A stretch of DNA of 33,640 nt, taken from positions 1 through 33,640 of the forward strand of contig SYHD01000308.1 in NCBI GenBank assembly GCA_005799265.1, given 5' to 3'. This document shows, piece after piece, positions 16,065 through 24,239 of this stretch. Position 1 is the first letter of the stretch, and each line of letters begins with the position of its first letter. This DNA is from Planctomycetia bacterium (GTDB taxonomy: Bacteria > Planctomycetota > Planctomycetia > Gemmatales > Gemmataceae). The notes under the pieces are model-generated. The model was not told the origin of the DNA, ran no database searches, and saw nothing but the letters and a program-made list of their open reading frames with translations. Position numbers and translations under genes: made by a program.

Positions 16065-16844
16065 TCATTGCGGCACCTTTACGGTAATCGCCACATGGAC
16101 GGTGACGTCCTGACTCGTCAGCGATTTTTCCACCGCTACGATGTGCACGAGGTTGTACACGGGGACCAGGCGGACGCCGTCGGCAACAACACGGCCGTCG
16201 GCATCATCGCTCAGAATCACTGTGGCGGCGCCGCTGCTGATGGAGACCGTCGCCAGGCTCTGCCAGGACACATCGCCAAACAGCGGACCGGCAGGAGCCT
16301 TGAGCTGGTTCACGAGGTAGACGCCTCGCAGTATCGCTGCATCGTAAACCTGGTAGGGAGCATTGCTCGCGCGATTGCCACTCGCCAGCCAGGTGACTTG
16401 AACATCGTACCATCCCGGCGGAATGCCCGTGAACTGCCAGGTCGCTGTGTTTTCGCCGGTCCCGGCCGGGTGCCACCGAAGGGTTTCCTGAAACGCTTTT
16501 TTCTGGGTCTCCGCACCCCAACCGGAGCCCGCTTCCACGTAGCCGTATTCTCCGTTGTCAATCAACAATACCGGCGGCGGGGGTCGCACGCCCGGATTCT
16601 GCGTTTGAATCGAAGCAACCGCACCCAGTTTGCGCGCCCACTCATCACTCGAAGGCACCAGGTAGTAGGTGGTTTTGGGGCTGACCCAGCCATCGATTTT
16701 TTTCGCCTGTTTCGACTGCATCACCACCAGAGGATAGAGACCCATCAAAGCCACGGCGAAAACGACCAGGGCGACTTGGACATCCAGAAACGAGAACCCC
16801 TGTCGGCACACTTCCTGTGGCGGTCGCTTGGAATCTATACGCAT
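16065..16844 (-). CDS. GspI-position pseudopilin with Golvesin-like domain
   Basis: The 259-residue product starts with a prepilin-type leader and helix: RQG/FSFLDVQVALVVFAVALMGLYPL. Cleavage is expected after Gly16, and mature position 5 is Asp21, not the near-invariant Glu. From about residue 95 to 235 the body has the pattern of Golvesin/xanthan-lyase-associated beta-sandwich domains: GIPPGWYDVQVTWLASGNRASNAPYQVYD, here only its key words cited (WYDVQVTW, NRASNAPY), and VILSDDADGRVVADGVRLVP (key word VADGVRLVP). Such domains accompany carbohydrate- or surface-active proteins. Typical GspI is ~120 residues, so this is an enlarged pseudopilin with an insert. The ATG at 16844 has GAGAGG upstream; it follows the gspH/G-like gene by 11 bases. 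Whether it is a true GspI or a specialised adhesin pilin is open. Confidence 0.82.
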   Translation of the reverse strand: MRIDSKRPPQEVCRQGFSFLDVQVALVVFAVALMGLYPLVVMQSKQAKKIDGWVSPKTTYYLVPSSDEWARKLGAVASIQTQNPGVRPPPPVLLIDNGEYGYVEAGSGWGAETQKKAFQETLRWHPAGTGENTATWQFTGIPPGWYDVQVTWLASGNRASNAPYQVYDAAILRGVYLVNQLKAPAGPLFGDVSWQSLATVSISSGAATVILSDDADGRVVADGVRLVPVYNLVHIVAVEKSLTSQDVTVHVAITVKVPQ

Positions 16845-16855
16845 GCTTGCACCTC

Positions 16856-17305
16856 TCAATGAAATCCCGGTGTGATTGCAGTTTCACCACTGGCCTGGAT
16901 TGAGCCGGCCATGGCTCCGGTTTGATCGATGGTGATTTGTCCCGCCCATTTACTGCTGCCCGTACGTGTGGCCGTGACGGTGAACGTATTGTTGTCCACC
17001 ACGCTGATCGTGTACGTATAGGGCGTGCTCGCAGCGGCGATACTCGGATCCAGCATGCTTTGCAAGTCGCTCAAGTTACTGGCGAAGCTGCGGTTGTCTA
17101 GCCAGTAGAACCGTTGCGTGGACCAGATCGCACGCAGGTTGGCGGCGGCGATATCGGCTTGCGCCTGCTCCGTGGCCCGGCGAAACGACGGTGCGCTCAG
17201 GGCCACGAGAACGCTCACGATGGCGAGCACCAGCACGATCTCGAACAACGAGAATCCGCACCGGCGCAGCTTCTTTCGATGATCGTGCGGCCTCTGCAAT
17301 TGCAT
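16856..17305 (-). CDS. GspG/GspH-like pseudopilin
   Basis: The 149-residue product has a prepilin leader and helix: RCG/FSLFEIVLVLAIVSVLVALSAP, with cleavage after Gly17 and Glu22 at mature position 5. The helix is followed by a short globular domain with a FYWLDNRSFASNLSDL segment, similar to the alpha-helical beginning of small pseudopilins. Position in the operon after the platform gene and before GspI/J/K-like genes suggests GspH, although a GspG-type role is possible. The ATG has AGGAG 7 bases upstream and the gene starts 15 bases after the GspF stop, so the genes are co-transcribed. Confidence 0.85.
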   Translation of the reverse strand: MQLQRPHDHRKKLRRCGFSLFEIVLVLAIVSVLVALSAPSFRRATEQAQADIAAANLRAIWSTQRFYWLDNRSFASNLSDLQSMLDPSIAAASTPYTYTISVVDNNTFTVTATRTGSSKWAGQITIDQTGAMAGSIQASGETAITPGFH

Positions 17306-17319
17306 GATCCCGCTCCTGG

Positions 17320-18414
17320 TTAGTTGACCTTGCCAGCCATCTCAAACATGGGCAAATAGATCGCCAACATGATGCCGGCGATGGTAATACCCATGCCCAT
17401 GATGATGATGGGTTCCATCAACTTCGTCGCTTTGCCAATGAGGCCTTCCATTTTTTCTTTGTAGTAGGGGGCAATCTGTTCCATGACCGGGGCCAGCTGT
17501 CCGGATTCCTCGCCGACGCGCACCATATTGGTCATCATGCTGGTGAATAGACCGGTTTCCTCAAGAGAGGTCGCCAGCGGTCGGCCGGCCGCGACGCGAT
17601 CCTGGGCACGCCCGATCGCGTCTCGATAAATGGGATTGGTGTGGAAGACGCCTCCCATCACCTCCAACGCCTCCAGCATGGGGATGCCGCTCTTGAGCAA
17701 CAGGGCTATGTTGGAGGCAAATCGATACATGGCCGATTGCACCATGAGTTCACCGAAGAGGGGTGTCACCAGGCAGAGGCCGCCAACGCGTCGCCTCCCC
17801 GTCTCTGTCGTCATGTACTGGCGGAACCCCACCACCGCGGCGATGATGCCGACGAGGATGTAGATGCCGTACACGACGATGAAGTTCGAAGCATCGACCA
17901 CGAACTGCGTGATCCCAGGCAATTCCGCGCCCATTTCCTTGAACATGTTGGCGAAGGTCGGCACGACCAGCCAAAGCATGACGCTCACGGCGATGATGGC
18001 CACCACCGTCAAGATGATCGGATACATCATGGCGCCGACGATCTTGCGCATGGTTTCCCGTGACTCCCGGATTTGCCGATTGAGTTCCACAAGCACGGGG
18101 CCCATCTGTCCCGTGATTTCTCCCGTGCGAATGACTTCGATCCAGTGATGTTCAAAGATGGCTGGGTAGTTGGCGGCGGCGCCGTGTAAGGTGCTGCCCG
18201 CGGCCACGCGCCCCGCGATTTCGCTCAATATTTGCTGCAATTTGCTGCTTTGGCTCTGCTCCGCGCCGATGTTCAGCGCTTGTAGGAGCGGCGTCCCCGA
18301 GCAAACGAGCGTGGACAGCTGCTGAAAGAAGGTCATCTTGTCGTCCATGCTGACTTTCTTGTGCATACTGCTCGACACCCGAGCATGCTCGATCACCCAA
18401 TCTTCAAAAGCCAT
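17320..18414 (-). CDS. gspF: GspF/PilC inner-membrane platform protein
   Basis: The 364-residue product has two tandem T2SSF domains. The first (residues ~30-150) contains FFQQLSTLVCSGTPLLQAL and ends at the first membrane segment (IILTVVAIIAVSVMLWLVVP). The second (~230-355) contains the matching repeat FASNIALLLKSGIPMLEAL and ends in the last membrane helix (IIIMGMGITIAGIMLAIYLP). A central hydrophobic segment (FIVVYGIYILVGIIAAVVGF) completes the usual three. The protein anchors the ATPase to the pseudopilus assembly site. The ATG at 18414 has GAGGAG 6 bases upstream; the longer frame to 18534 reads into the preceding kinase gene. It is slightly shorter at the N-terminus than many GspF proteins. 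It sits 68 bases after the kinase-PilZ stop. Confidence 0.95.
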   Translation of the reverse strand: MAFEDWVIEHARVSSSMHKKVSMDDKMTFFQQLSTLVCSGTPLLQALNIGAEQSQSSKLQQILSEIAGRVAAGSTLHGAAANYPAIFEHHWIEVIRTGEITGQMGPVLVELNRQIRESRETMRKIVGAMMYPIILTVVAIIAVSVMLWLVVPTFANMFKEMGAELPGITQFVVDASNFIVVYGIYILVGIIAAVVGFRQYMTTETGRRRVGGLCLVTPLFGELMVQSAMYRFASNIALLLKSGIPMLEALEVMGGVFHTNPIYRDAIGRAQDRVAAGRPLATSLEETGLFTSMMTNMVRVGEESGQLAPVMEQIAPYYKEKMEGLIGKATKLMEPIIIMGMGITIAGIMLAIYLPMFEMAGKVN

Positions 18415-18482
18415 GAGATACTCCTCGATGTCTTTGGACTGGCGTCCCAGGTTGTTCCCGCGATAAAAATGCTCGATTGGCT

Positions 18483-19679
18483 TTACCGCAAAGACTGCAA
18501 TTCGTTGTTCGTCAACACACGATGAAAGGTACAATCCAACAACCAGCCTTGGGCGGCAACGGCCTGAACTCTCCGAACTCCGCCGAACAACGTGGGGGTG
18601 CCGTCTTGCTGACCTTTCCAGAACAATTGCAACTGAGCGCCTAATTCAAATCGACGCGGTAGAATCAGACCGATGCCGATAGGGGAAACATTCACGATCT
18701 TCGCAGCCCATTTGACCTCGGCATCGAACCCAACGTAACACCCAGCTTCCGGATTACAGGGAAAACGAGTTGTCGCTCGTCGTTCGCGTGTGCGCTCCCC
18801 TGCGAGTACTTTGTTTCCTTGAATATCTGGCGTCAGGGGCGGAAATGAGTTTTTGCCTGTCAGCATGGAAAAGAATTCAAGGCAAGACGATGGACGGTGG
18901 TTCGGCTCTGGCCGCAGGGCCATGCGAATGGCGAAATCGATTCGCTTGCTCAATTCAGGCGCCAGTTGAACAGCCGGGGGAATATCATCGGTCAGCTTTT
19001 TTTTCAGAATGCCAATGGTGGAAGGCGATTCAAACGGCACCTTACCCGTTACCGCCATGTACAAGGTCGCGGCCAGCGAGTAAACATCAGCGCGCCGGTC
19101 CACATTACTGGCGTCTTCGAATTGTTCGGGGGCCATGAAGTTGGGAGTTCCTAACCCCAATCGTGCGGGCGTCAAGGTAACGTCGACTTTAGTATTCTTG
19201 GCCAAGCCAAAGTCGATTAACTTGGCATCGTTGTTGTCCGCCAGAACGATATTGCTCGGCTTGATGTCACGATGAATGACGCCGTGCTTATGGACGTAGT
19301 GCAATGCATCGGCAATCTGGATGATGATGTGAACTGCATCCGCTTCGGCCAGCTTGCCGCCGCGTTTGAGACGTTGCGCCAAGTTCAGCCCTTCCGCGAG
19401 TTCCATGACAATGTAGGGGGAGGAATTCATCATGCCGTGGTCCAAGGAACGCAAGAGACGTGGATGATTGAGCAGACGCGTGGCGCCGTACTCTCGTCTG
19501 CTGCGTTGCGCCAACACGGGATGCTCATTGATGGTGGCGCTCGAGAGCTTGATAGCCACGAGTTCCCCCGTGTCGCGGTGGCGAGCCTTATAGACAACAC
19601 CCATGGCGCCGCGGCCAATTTTTTCCACCACCTGATAGGCGCCGATAGTTTGGCAAGCGGGAACGGTTATTTTCGACAT
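18483..19679 (-). CDS. Ser/Thr protein kinase fused to a PilZ domain
   Basis: Residues ~13-275 of this 398-residue protein form a complete Hanks-type kinase: glycine loop GRGAMG (22-27), K44 in VAIKL, catalytic HRDIKPSN (136-143), DFG (156-158) and APEQ (183-186). Residues ~296-395 form a PilZ domain with both cyclic-di-GMP binding motifs: R301 and R305 (RxxxR) and N330-V-S-P-I-G335 (NxSxxG). No membrane segment is seen, so the protein is cytoplasmic. The gene lies between the GspE/PilB ATPase (32 bases upstream) and GspF (68 bases downstream), so it is probably a dedicated regulator of this machine, phosphorylating a component in response to cyclic-di-GMP. That role is inference. The ATG has AAGGA upstream. 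Confidence 0.92.
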   Translation of the reverse strand: MSKITVPACQTIGAYQVVEKIGRGAMGVVYKARHRDTGELVAIKLSSATINEHPVLAQRSRREYGATRLLNHPRLLRSLDHGMMNSSPYIVMELAEGLNLAQRLKRGGKLAEADAVHIIIQIADALHYVHKHGVIHRDIKPSNIVLADNNDAKLIDFGLAKNTKVDVTLTPARLGLGTPNFMAPEQFEDASNVDRRADVYSLAATLYMAVTGKVPFESPSTIGILKKKLTDDIPPAVQLAPELSKRIDFAIRMALRPEPNHRPSSCLEFFSMLTGKNSFPPLTPDIQGNKVLAGERTRERRATTRFPCNPEAGCYVGFDAEVKWAAKIVNVSPIGIGLILPRRFELGAQLQLFWKGQQDGTPTLFGGVRRVQAVAAQGWLLDCTFHRVLTNNELQSLR

Positions 19680-19710
19680 GGCTTGTTTCCTTTGCTCGTT
19701 AGGCTTACTT

Positions 19711-21450
19711 TCAATCCCCTTCCGCCATCGTGACGCTTAAGGCCTCCTCCAGACTGGTCATGCCGACGCGGACTTTGTCGATCGCGCTATCGGTCAGCAA
19801 CTTCATCCCTTGCTCCGAGGCGGCGCGGCGCAGTTCCGAAACCGGGGTCCGACTCTGAATCAGGTTTGCCATCCGAGGCGTAATGCGGATCACTTCAAAA
19901 ATTCCGACGCGCCCACGGTAGCCGGAGTTTCGGCAGCTGGCACATCCTTTGGGGCGATACAGCATTCGTCCGGGTTCCAGACCGTGCCGCCGCGCGGTCT
20001 CTGGGTCGCAGTCATAGGGTTCCTTGCAATCCTTGCACAGCCGGCGGATCAGGCGCTGGGCCTCCACCACGCGCATCGTGGAAGCTAACAAGAACGGCTC
20101 GATGCCCATGTCCTGCAACCGGCTGACCGACGACAGCGAGTCGTTGGTGTGAATGGTGGACAGGACGAAGTGGCCAGTCAGGGCGGCCTTCAAGCAAATC
20201 TGGGCGGTCTCCTGATCGCGCACCTCGCCGACCATGATCACATCGGGATCCTGCCGCAGGAAGGCGCGCAAGGCGCTGGCGAACGTCAGTCCCACCTGTG
20301 TCTTTACTTGCACCTGGTTCATGCCCTTGAACTTGTATTCGACGGGATCCTCCACCGTGCAGATGTTGGTGTCCGCTTCGTTCAACAGATTGAGGCAGGC
20401 ATAGAGCGTGGTGCTTTTGCCGCTACCGGTGGGTCCGGTGACCAGCATGAGGCCGTGCGGCAGCGCGATGGATTCGACGAGGTCGGTGGATTGCCGTTCG
20501 TCAAAACCAAGGCCCGTCAGTTGCAGGGGAATCGCCCCTTTGTCGAGGATACGCATGACCATCTTTTCGCCGTAGACGGTGGGAACCGTGTTGACACGCA
20601 GATCGACGCGTTTGTCCCCTTGTCGCAGCGCGATGGCGCCGTCTTGGGGGATGCGCTTTTCGGCGATGTCCATCTTGGCGAGAATCTTGAAACGCGACAC
20701 AATTGGCAAGAACAAGGCGCGCGAGGGAGGCGCGATTTCCTGCAGCAAGCCATCGACACGGAAGCGGATCTTGCAGGAATCCTCGAACGGCTCCAGGTGA
20801 ATGTCGCTCGCGTTGTTGCGCAGCGCTTGCTCCAGGACCTGGTTCACCAGGCGAATGATTCGGCCATCGCGGCCCGGCGGCGGCGGCTGATCGAGGTGAA
20901 GGATTTCACCGTCCTGGTCCGAGGCCCCCTCGTCGTCGTCCTCATCCTCTGCTTCGAATTCCTTGGCCCCGGCAGAAAAATCGTCCGTGGCGGCGCCGGT
21001 GCCATAAAGAGTTTCAAGTAGTCCCTCGACGACGCCAAGGGGAGCGATGAAAGGCCGAACGGGCATGTTCGTGAGAAGCTGGACCTCATCGATGATCAGC
21101 ATCTCATTGGGCGTGACAAAAATGAGGTCCAAGGTTTGGTCGTGTATAGCCACGGGGACAATCAGTTGGTCCCGGCAGAGTTTCTCCGGCAGCAAGCGGC
21201 GCAGCGCCGGATCCACTTGCAATTCGCTTTTGGCCGGCTCAAAAAGCGGTAGGGCCAGATGCTCGGCATAGGCCGCGGCAATGTCCTGCTCGGTGGCGAG
21301 TTCTTTCTTGAGAATAAGCCGCTCGATCGGTCCGTTTTCCTTGGCATGCGCCTCGCGCAGAATCTCCAGCTTTTTCGCGTCCAGTAGCCCTTTTTCTTGT
21401 AAGAGCTTCAGAATCAAGGTCTCCAGCGGGTCGGTCATGATGTTGGCCAC
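19711..21450 (-). CDS. gspE: GspE/PilB assembly ATPase
   Basis: The 579-residue product powers pseudopilus extension on the cytoplasmic side. Seen in order: an N-terminal MshEN/GspE_N-type domain (residues ~10-150, LPLFEP, LCRDQLIVPVA), an acidic linker (~165-182), and the ATPase core with Walker A GPTGSGKST (339-347), Asp box (TVEDPVEY, 365-372), Walker B (DPDVIMVGEVRD, 401-412) and His box (HTNDS, 434-438). The tetracysteine zinc site is present (C472, C475, C503, C506). MshEN domains can bind cyclic-di-GMP; whether this one keeps those residues I cannot decide by eye. The start is GTG at 21450 with AGGAG 9 bases upstream; an ATG at 21438 is the alternative. Confidence 0.95.
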   Translation of the reverse strand: MANIMTDPLETLILKLLQEKGLLDAKKLEILREAHAKENGPIERLILKKELATEQDIAAAYAEHLALPLFEPAKSELQVDPALRRLLPEKLCRDQLIVPVAIHDQTLDLIFVTPNEMLIIDEVQLLTNMPVRPFIAPLGVVEGLLETLYGTGAATDDFSAGAKEFEAEDEDDDEGASDQDGEILHLDQPPPPGRDGRIIRLVNQVLEQALRNNASDIHLEPFEDSCKIRFRVDGLLQEIAPPSRALFLPIVSRFKILAKMDIAEKRIPQDGAIALRQGDKRVDLRVNTVPTVYGEKMVMRILDKGAIPLQLTGLGFDERQSTDLVESIALPHGLMLVTGPTGSGKSTTLYACLNLLNEADTNICTVEDPVEYKFKGMNQVQVKTQVGLTFASALRAFLRQDPDVIMVGEVRDQETAQICLKAALTGHFVLSTIHTNDSLSSVSRLQDMGIEPFLLASTMRVVEAQRLIRRLCKDCKEPYDCDPETARRHGLEPGRMLYRPKGCASCRNSGYRGRVGIFEVIRITPRMANLIQSRTPVSELRRAASEQGMKLLTDSAIDKVRVGMTSLEEALSVTMAEGD

Positions 21451-21498
21451 GGCGATTCACTCCTTACGTTGGGCAGACGCTTGGCATTCGCTGTCGGC

Positions 21499-22071
21499 CT
21501 AATTTCGGGTCTCGTTCCCCTTGGCTAGTTTGCGGTCGGTCTTGGCCGACGAAGTACCTTTGCCGTCCTTGGCGCGGTATTTCAGTTCCACTTGTGCGCC
21601 TTGATGCTTCAGCAAAACGGTGTCCGCATGGATCTCGGCGATCAACACAGGCGATTTGAGTGTCCCTGACTTTAGAGCCTCTCCCTCGGCATAGATACGA
21701 TCGTTGATCATGGCCAAGCGGCGCTCCCCGCTCAGAAAGGTTCCCTTGAGGGCAAGGCCGGCGAGGAGCTTCGTCAATTCTTCCGAGGCAATCGCTGTCT
21801 GCTTGGAGGCTACCGCCTTGGCTGTCTCTTTCGGCGCCGGCGCTTTCTTCGCGAGACCTCCAATCGGATCACGCTTCTTCGCGGGACCTTCAAACGGATC
21901 ACGCATTGGCAACGGTGCTGTCGTCGGCGCTAACAATATCTGGCTGATTTCACGTTTCTTGTCCTTGCCCTTGTCCTTGTTGAGCGATCCCTCGGCGCCA
22001 GGCCAACTACAGTAGCCCAGGACCGCCAGCACGGCCAACGTGGGGACAACTTTTTTGATCCAGAGATTCAT
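21499..22071 (-). CDS. PilP/GspC-like inner-membrane protein
   Basis: The 190-residue product has one N-terminal hydrophobic segment (residues ~7-22), a Lys/Pro-rich linker, and a C-terminal domain of about 70 residues (LAGLALKGTFLSGERRLAMINDRIYAEGE, only key words GLALKGTF and GERRLAMI cited) resembling the homology region of GspC/PilP, which links the inner-membrane platform to the secretin. The charged tail (KDGKGTSSAKTDRKLAKG) is probably disordered. Its ATG overlaps the stop of the PilO-like gene (ATGA at 22068-22071), which points to coupled translation. The position after PilM-PilN and PilO matches pilP in the classic pilMNOP order. Assignment by position and domain resemblance is moderate to good. 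Confidence 0.85.
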   Translation of the reverse strand: MNLWIKKVVPTLAVLAVLGYCSWPGAEGSLNKDKGKDKKREISQILLAPTTAPLPMRDPFEGPAKKRDPIGGLAKKAPAPKETAKAVASKQTAIASEELTKLLAGLALKGTFLSGERRLAMINDRIYAEGEALKSGTLKSPVLIAEIHADTVLLKHQGAQVELKYRAKDGKGTSSAKTDRKLAKGNETRN

Positions 22072-22607
22072 GATCCCATGACCCCCATGAAATTCAACTG
22101 CATCACGAGCACCCCGCTTACCTGCCGGTGCGGGGCGATATTTATGGCATCAACGCGAAAAAATCGCTCATTCGTTTCCAACCAGTACAAAAACGAGTGC
22201 AGATCCTGAAATCGACCTTCCAACTCGATACGCAACACGACGGCCTTGTACGGCCCCACGTCTTGGGGGGGCCGGGAATCCAATAGCGTCAATTTCACCG
22301 GAAAACTGCGAATGGCGCCGAGTACGTATTGCATCCATTCATTGGAATCAGTCTTCTGAGGCAGGCGATGTTGAAAACTCCCGTACTGGACACGCAATTG
22401 CTCGAGTTGGCGGACGAGAGCCATACGTTTTTTTTCAGCAATCAACTGCGCGTCAGTCTCGGCAATGTCGTTGCCGAGCGGCAGGTAGATGCCGACATAG
22501 CCAACCACGACGACCATGACGGCGACGAAAATGCGCAGTTGAAGCGGGTCTTTGAGCCGAGCCAAGAGCTGGATTTTCCAGTTCGTTTTGTTCGCGCTGT
22601 GCGTCAT
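22068..22607 (-). CDS. pilO: PilO/GspM-like alignment protein
   Basis: The 179-residue product has a short cytoplasmic tail, one membrane helix (FVAVMVVVVGYVGIYLPLG, ~residues 25-43), a coiled-coil (ETDAQLIAEKKRMALVRQLEQL) and a ferredoxin-like periplasmic domain (LTLLDSRPPQDVGPYKAVVLR, RFQDLHSFLYWLETNERFFRV, key word LHSFLYWLE). These are typical of PilO, partner of PilN in the inner-membrane alignment complex. The start at 22607 is set by an ATGA overlap with the upstream pilMN stop; the open frame extends to 22682 only by reading the Lys-rich end of that gene. It overlaps the next gene by ATGA as well. Confidence 0.9.
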   Translation of the reverse strand: MTHSANKTNWKIQLLARLKDPLQLRIFVAVMVVVVGYVGIYLPLGNDIAETDAQLIAEKKRMALVRQLEQLRVQYGSFQHRLPQKTDSNEWMQYVLGAIRSFPVKLTLLDSRPPQDVGPYKAVVLRIELEGRFQDLHSFLYWLETNERFFRVDAINIAPHRQVSGVLVMQLNFMGVMGS

Positions 22608-24148
22608 GATTTTTCCGCCTGCTTCTTTCCCTTTTTTTCGCCCTTGCCTGAGGAACCGGGTTTTTCCACCTTCGGCAAGCAAAGCACGGTAAAGGAAGCC
22701 ATTGATTTCATGCCGGCGCTGGCTTCCGTCGACTTGATGTCCGCCAACTCGACGACGTGAAAATCGCGTTTGAGCAAGGGGTGCTCACGCAGGGTTCCCA
22801 TGAACCCGTCGATCTCCTGGGGCATCAAGCCGTTTTGCGCCATGGGCACGGCGGCCCGCAAAATAAAGGACTTTTTCGGTTTGACGGTGTTTGACTTTTT
22901 TTCGCCGCTCTCCAACTCACACTGGCCCTGCAAGGAACTGAGGGACACGGTGGCGGGCAGGCGCAGCGAGACGTCATGCGTGTAGGCCGACCAGACAATG
23001 CGCGTGTCGAGAAAACGCTGGATCGCCTCCACCTTCTGAGTCAGATCTTTCATTTCTTTGTCCAGCTGGGCCGTCGGCACCGATTTGGACCAATCACGGC
23101 GTGCATTCTCACTCGCGACGGCCTGGTGCTCCGCGTGCAAGTTCTGCGAGCGGGCAAAGAGGAAAAATCCCATGCAGAGCAAAATGGCAATGTGCACGGT
23201 CAATTCGCCCCAGGGAAAGATGTCGCGAAACGCCGGAGGCGGCTTGAGCGTGCGTGCCAAGTCGAAGTTTTCACCGGACTGGCTTATGCCGCCCAACGCC
23301 AAGCCGTAGGCGATGGAGGTTTGGTCCAGAGTGGGATCGTCATGACAGATCACTGGCATGCCCAGGTCCGCCTGGAATTCTTTGGTTTCCAGCAGGTCAC
23401 GCCAGGGGCCGCGACCATGGATCAGCACCGCGTCCAATGCCGAGTCGATGCCGCAGTGTTTGAGCACGGCTTGCAGGGCGCGCACCACGGCGCGGATGGC
23501 GGTCGGTTCTTCGCCAGGAGGCAGATCAAGAAAACGCCATACCACAGGCAGATCGCCGGCGGCGACCACGGCGAACCCGTGCTCTCTACCAACAAAAATC
23601 CGCAGCACCACCTTCGCCCGCCGCGGCAATCGATACTGCAGGATTGCCGACCGCAACAAAGCGCACGGCGTCGGCTCAACGCGAGGAAACTCGACGCCGC
23701 TCTCCTTCAGCGCCACCAACAGACCGCTCAAATACTTCTTGCGGCACGATACGATGCTGGCAAGCGGCCGTTTGCCAGGCTGGCTGCGGATCGACTCCAC
23801 GGCCATTTCGTCGATGGAGATGGTCGGCGATTGCAGCACTTCGTGCAGCAGCGTCTGCGGCGTGGCGTCGCTGTTGGCGTTGCGAATGGGTCGCGTCGAA
23901 AAGAAAACCCGCAACGTCGGCAGACCCACCACCACGGGTAGCCGGCAGCGCTGGCGCCGGTCCAGCCACGAGGCAAGCAATCGCTTGAGGACTTCACCAA
24001 GTTGCTCCGGCTCATACGCCTCGCGGCGGCGGGTCAACTCGACGGGGCCCAGCGGTGTGGCTGCTACCTCGCTGAGAGTGATCTCCTGATCGTCGATGAG
24101 CAGGCCAATCGCTCTTTGGCGACTGAATTTAGCCAGGAGTGCTTTCAT
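22604..24148 (-). CDS. PilM-PilN fusion (GspL-like)
   Basis: In this 514-residue product the N-terminal ~300 residues resemble the actin-like PilM/GspL cytoplasmic domain (AIGLLIDDQEITLSEV start; SIAYGLALGGI near its end), though the nucleotide-binding motifs are degenerate. It is followed by a membrane helix (LTVHIAILLCMGFFLFA, ~residues 316-333), a coiled-coil and a PilN-like periplasmic domain (LRLPATVSLSSLQGQC). In most pilus systems PilM and PilN are separate; a single chain is the GspL organisation. A Lys-rich tail ends the protein. It lies downstream of the pilin terminator and is translationally coupled to pilO. The ATG at 24148 has AGGAG upstream. Confidence 0.88.
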   Translation of the reverse strand: MKALLAKFSRQRAIGLLIDDQEITLSEVAATPLGPVELTRRREAYEPEQLGEVLKRLLASWLDRRQRCRLPVVVGLPTLRVFFSTRPIRNANSDATPQTLLHEVLQSPTISIDEMAVESIRSQPGKRPLASIVSCRKKYLSGLLVALKESGVEFPRVEPTPCALLRSAILQYRLPRRAKVVLRIFVGREHGFAVVAAGDLPVVWRFLDLPPGEEPTAIRAVVRALQAVLKHCGIDSALDAVLIHGRGPWRDLLETKEFQADLGMPVICHDDPTLDQTSIAYGLALGGISQSGENFDLARTLKPPPAFRDIFPWGELTVHIAILLCMGFFLFARSQNLHAEHQAVASENARRDWSKSVPTAQLDKEMKDLTQKVEAIQRFLDTRIVWSAYTHDVSLRLPATVSLSSLQGQCELESGEKKSNTVKPKKSFILRAAVPMAQNGLMPQEIDGFMGTLREHPLLKRDFHVVELADIKSTEASAGMKSMASFTVLCLPKVEKPGSSGKGEKKGKKQAEKS

Positions 24149-24176
24149 GACACCATTACTCGCTTGCCGTTGTGTG

Positions 24177-24208
24177 AAAAAAAGGGGGGCGTCAGTAAGG
24201 ACGCCCCC
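24177..24208 (-). terminator. Intrinsic terminator after the major prepilin gene
   Basis: On the minus strand the bases 24208-24200 and 24193-24185 form a 9-bp GC stem with a 6-base loop (24194-24199), followed by a run of seven T residues (24183-24177). It lies 32 bases past the prepilin stop and 29 bases before the pilM-pilN start, so it can separate abundant pilin transcript from the machinery genes by partial termination. Confidence 0.88.
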
Positions 24209-24239
24209 TCTCGTGGTGACTCGGCGAATCAGGACGATC

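Noticed and set aside
20149-21021. 290-codon plus-strand frame opposite the GspE/PilB ATPase
   Set aside because: Antisense to the invariant ATPase core; no motif of its own.
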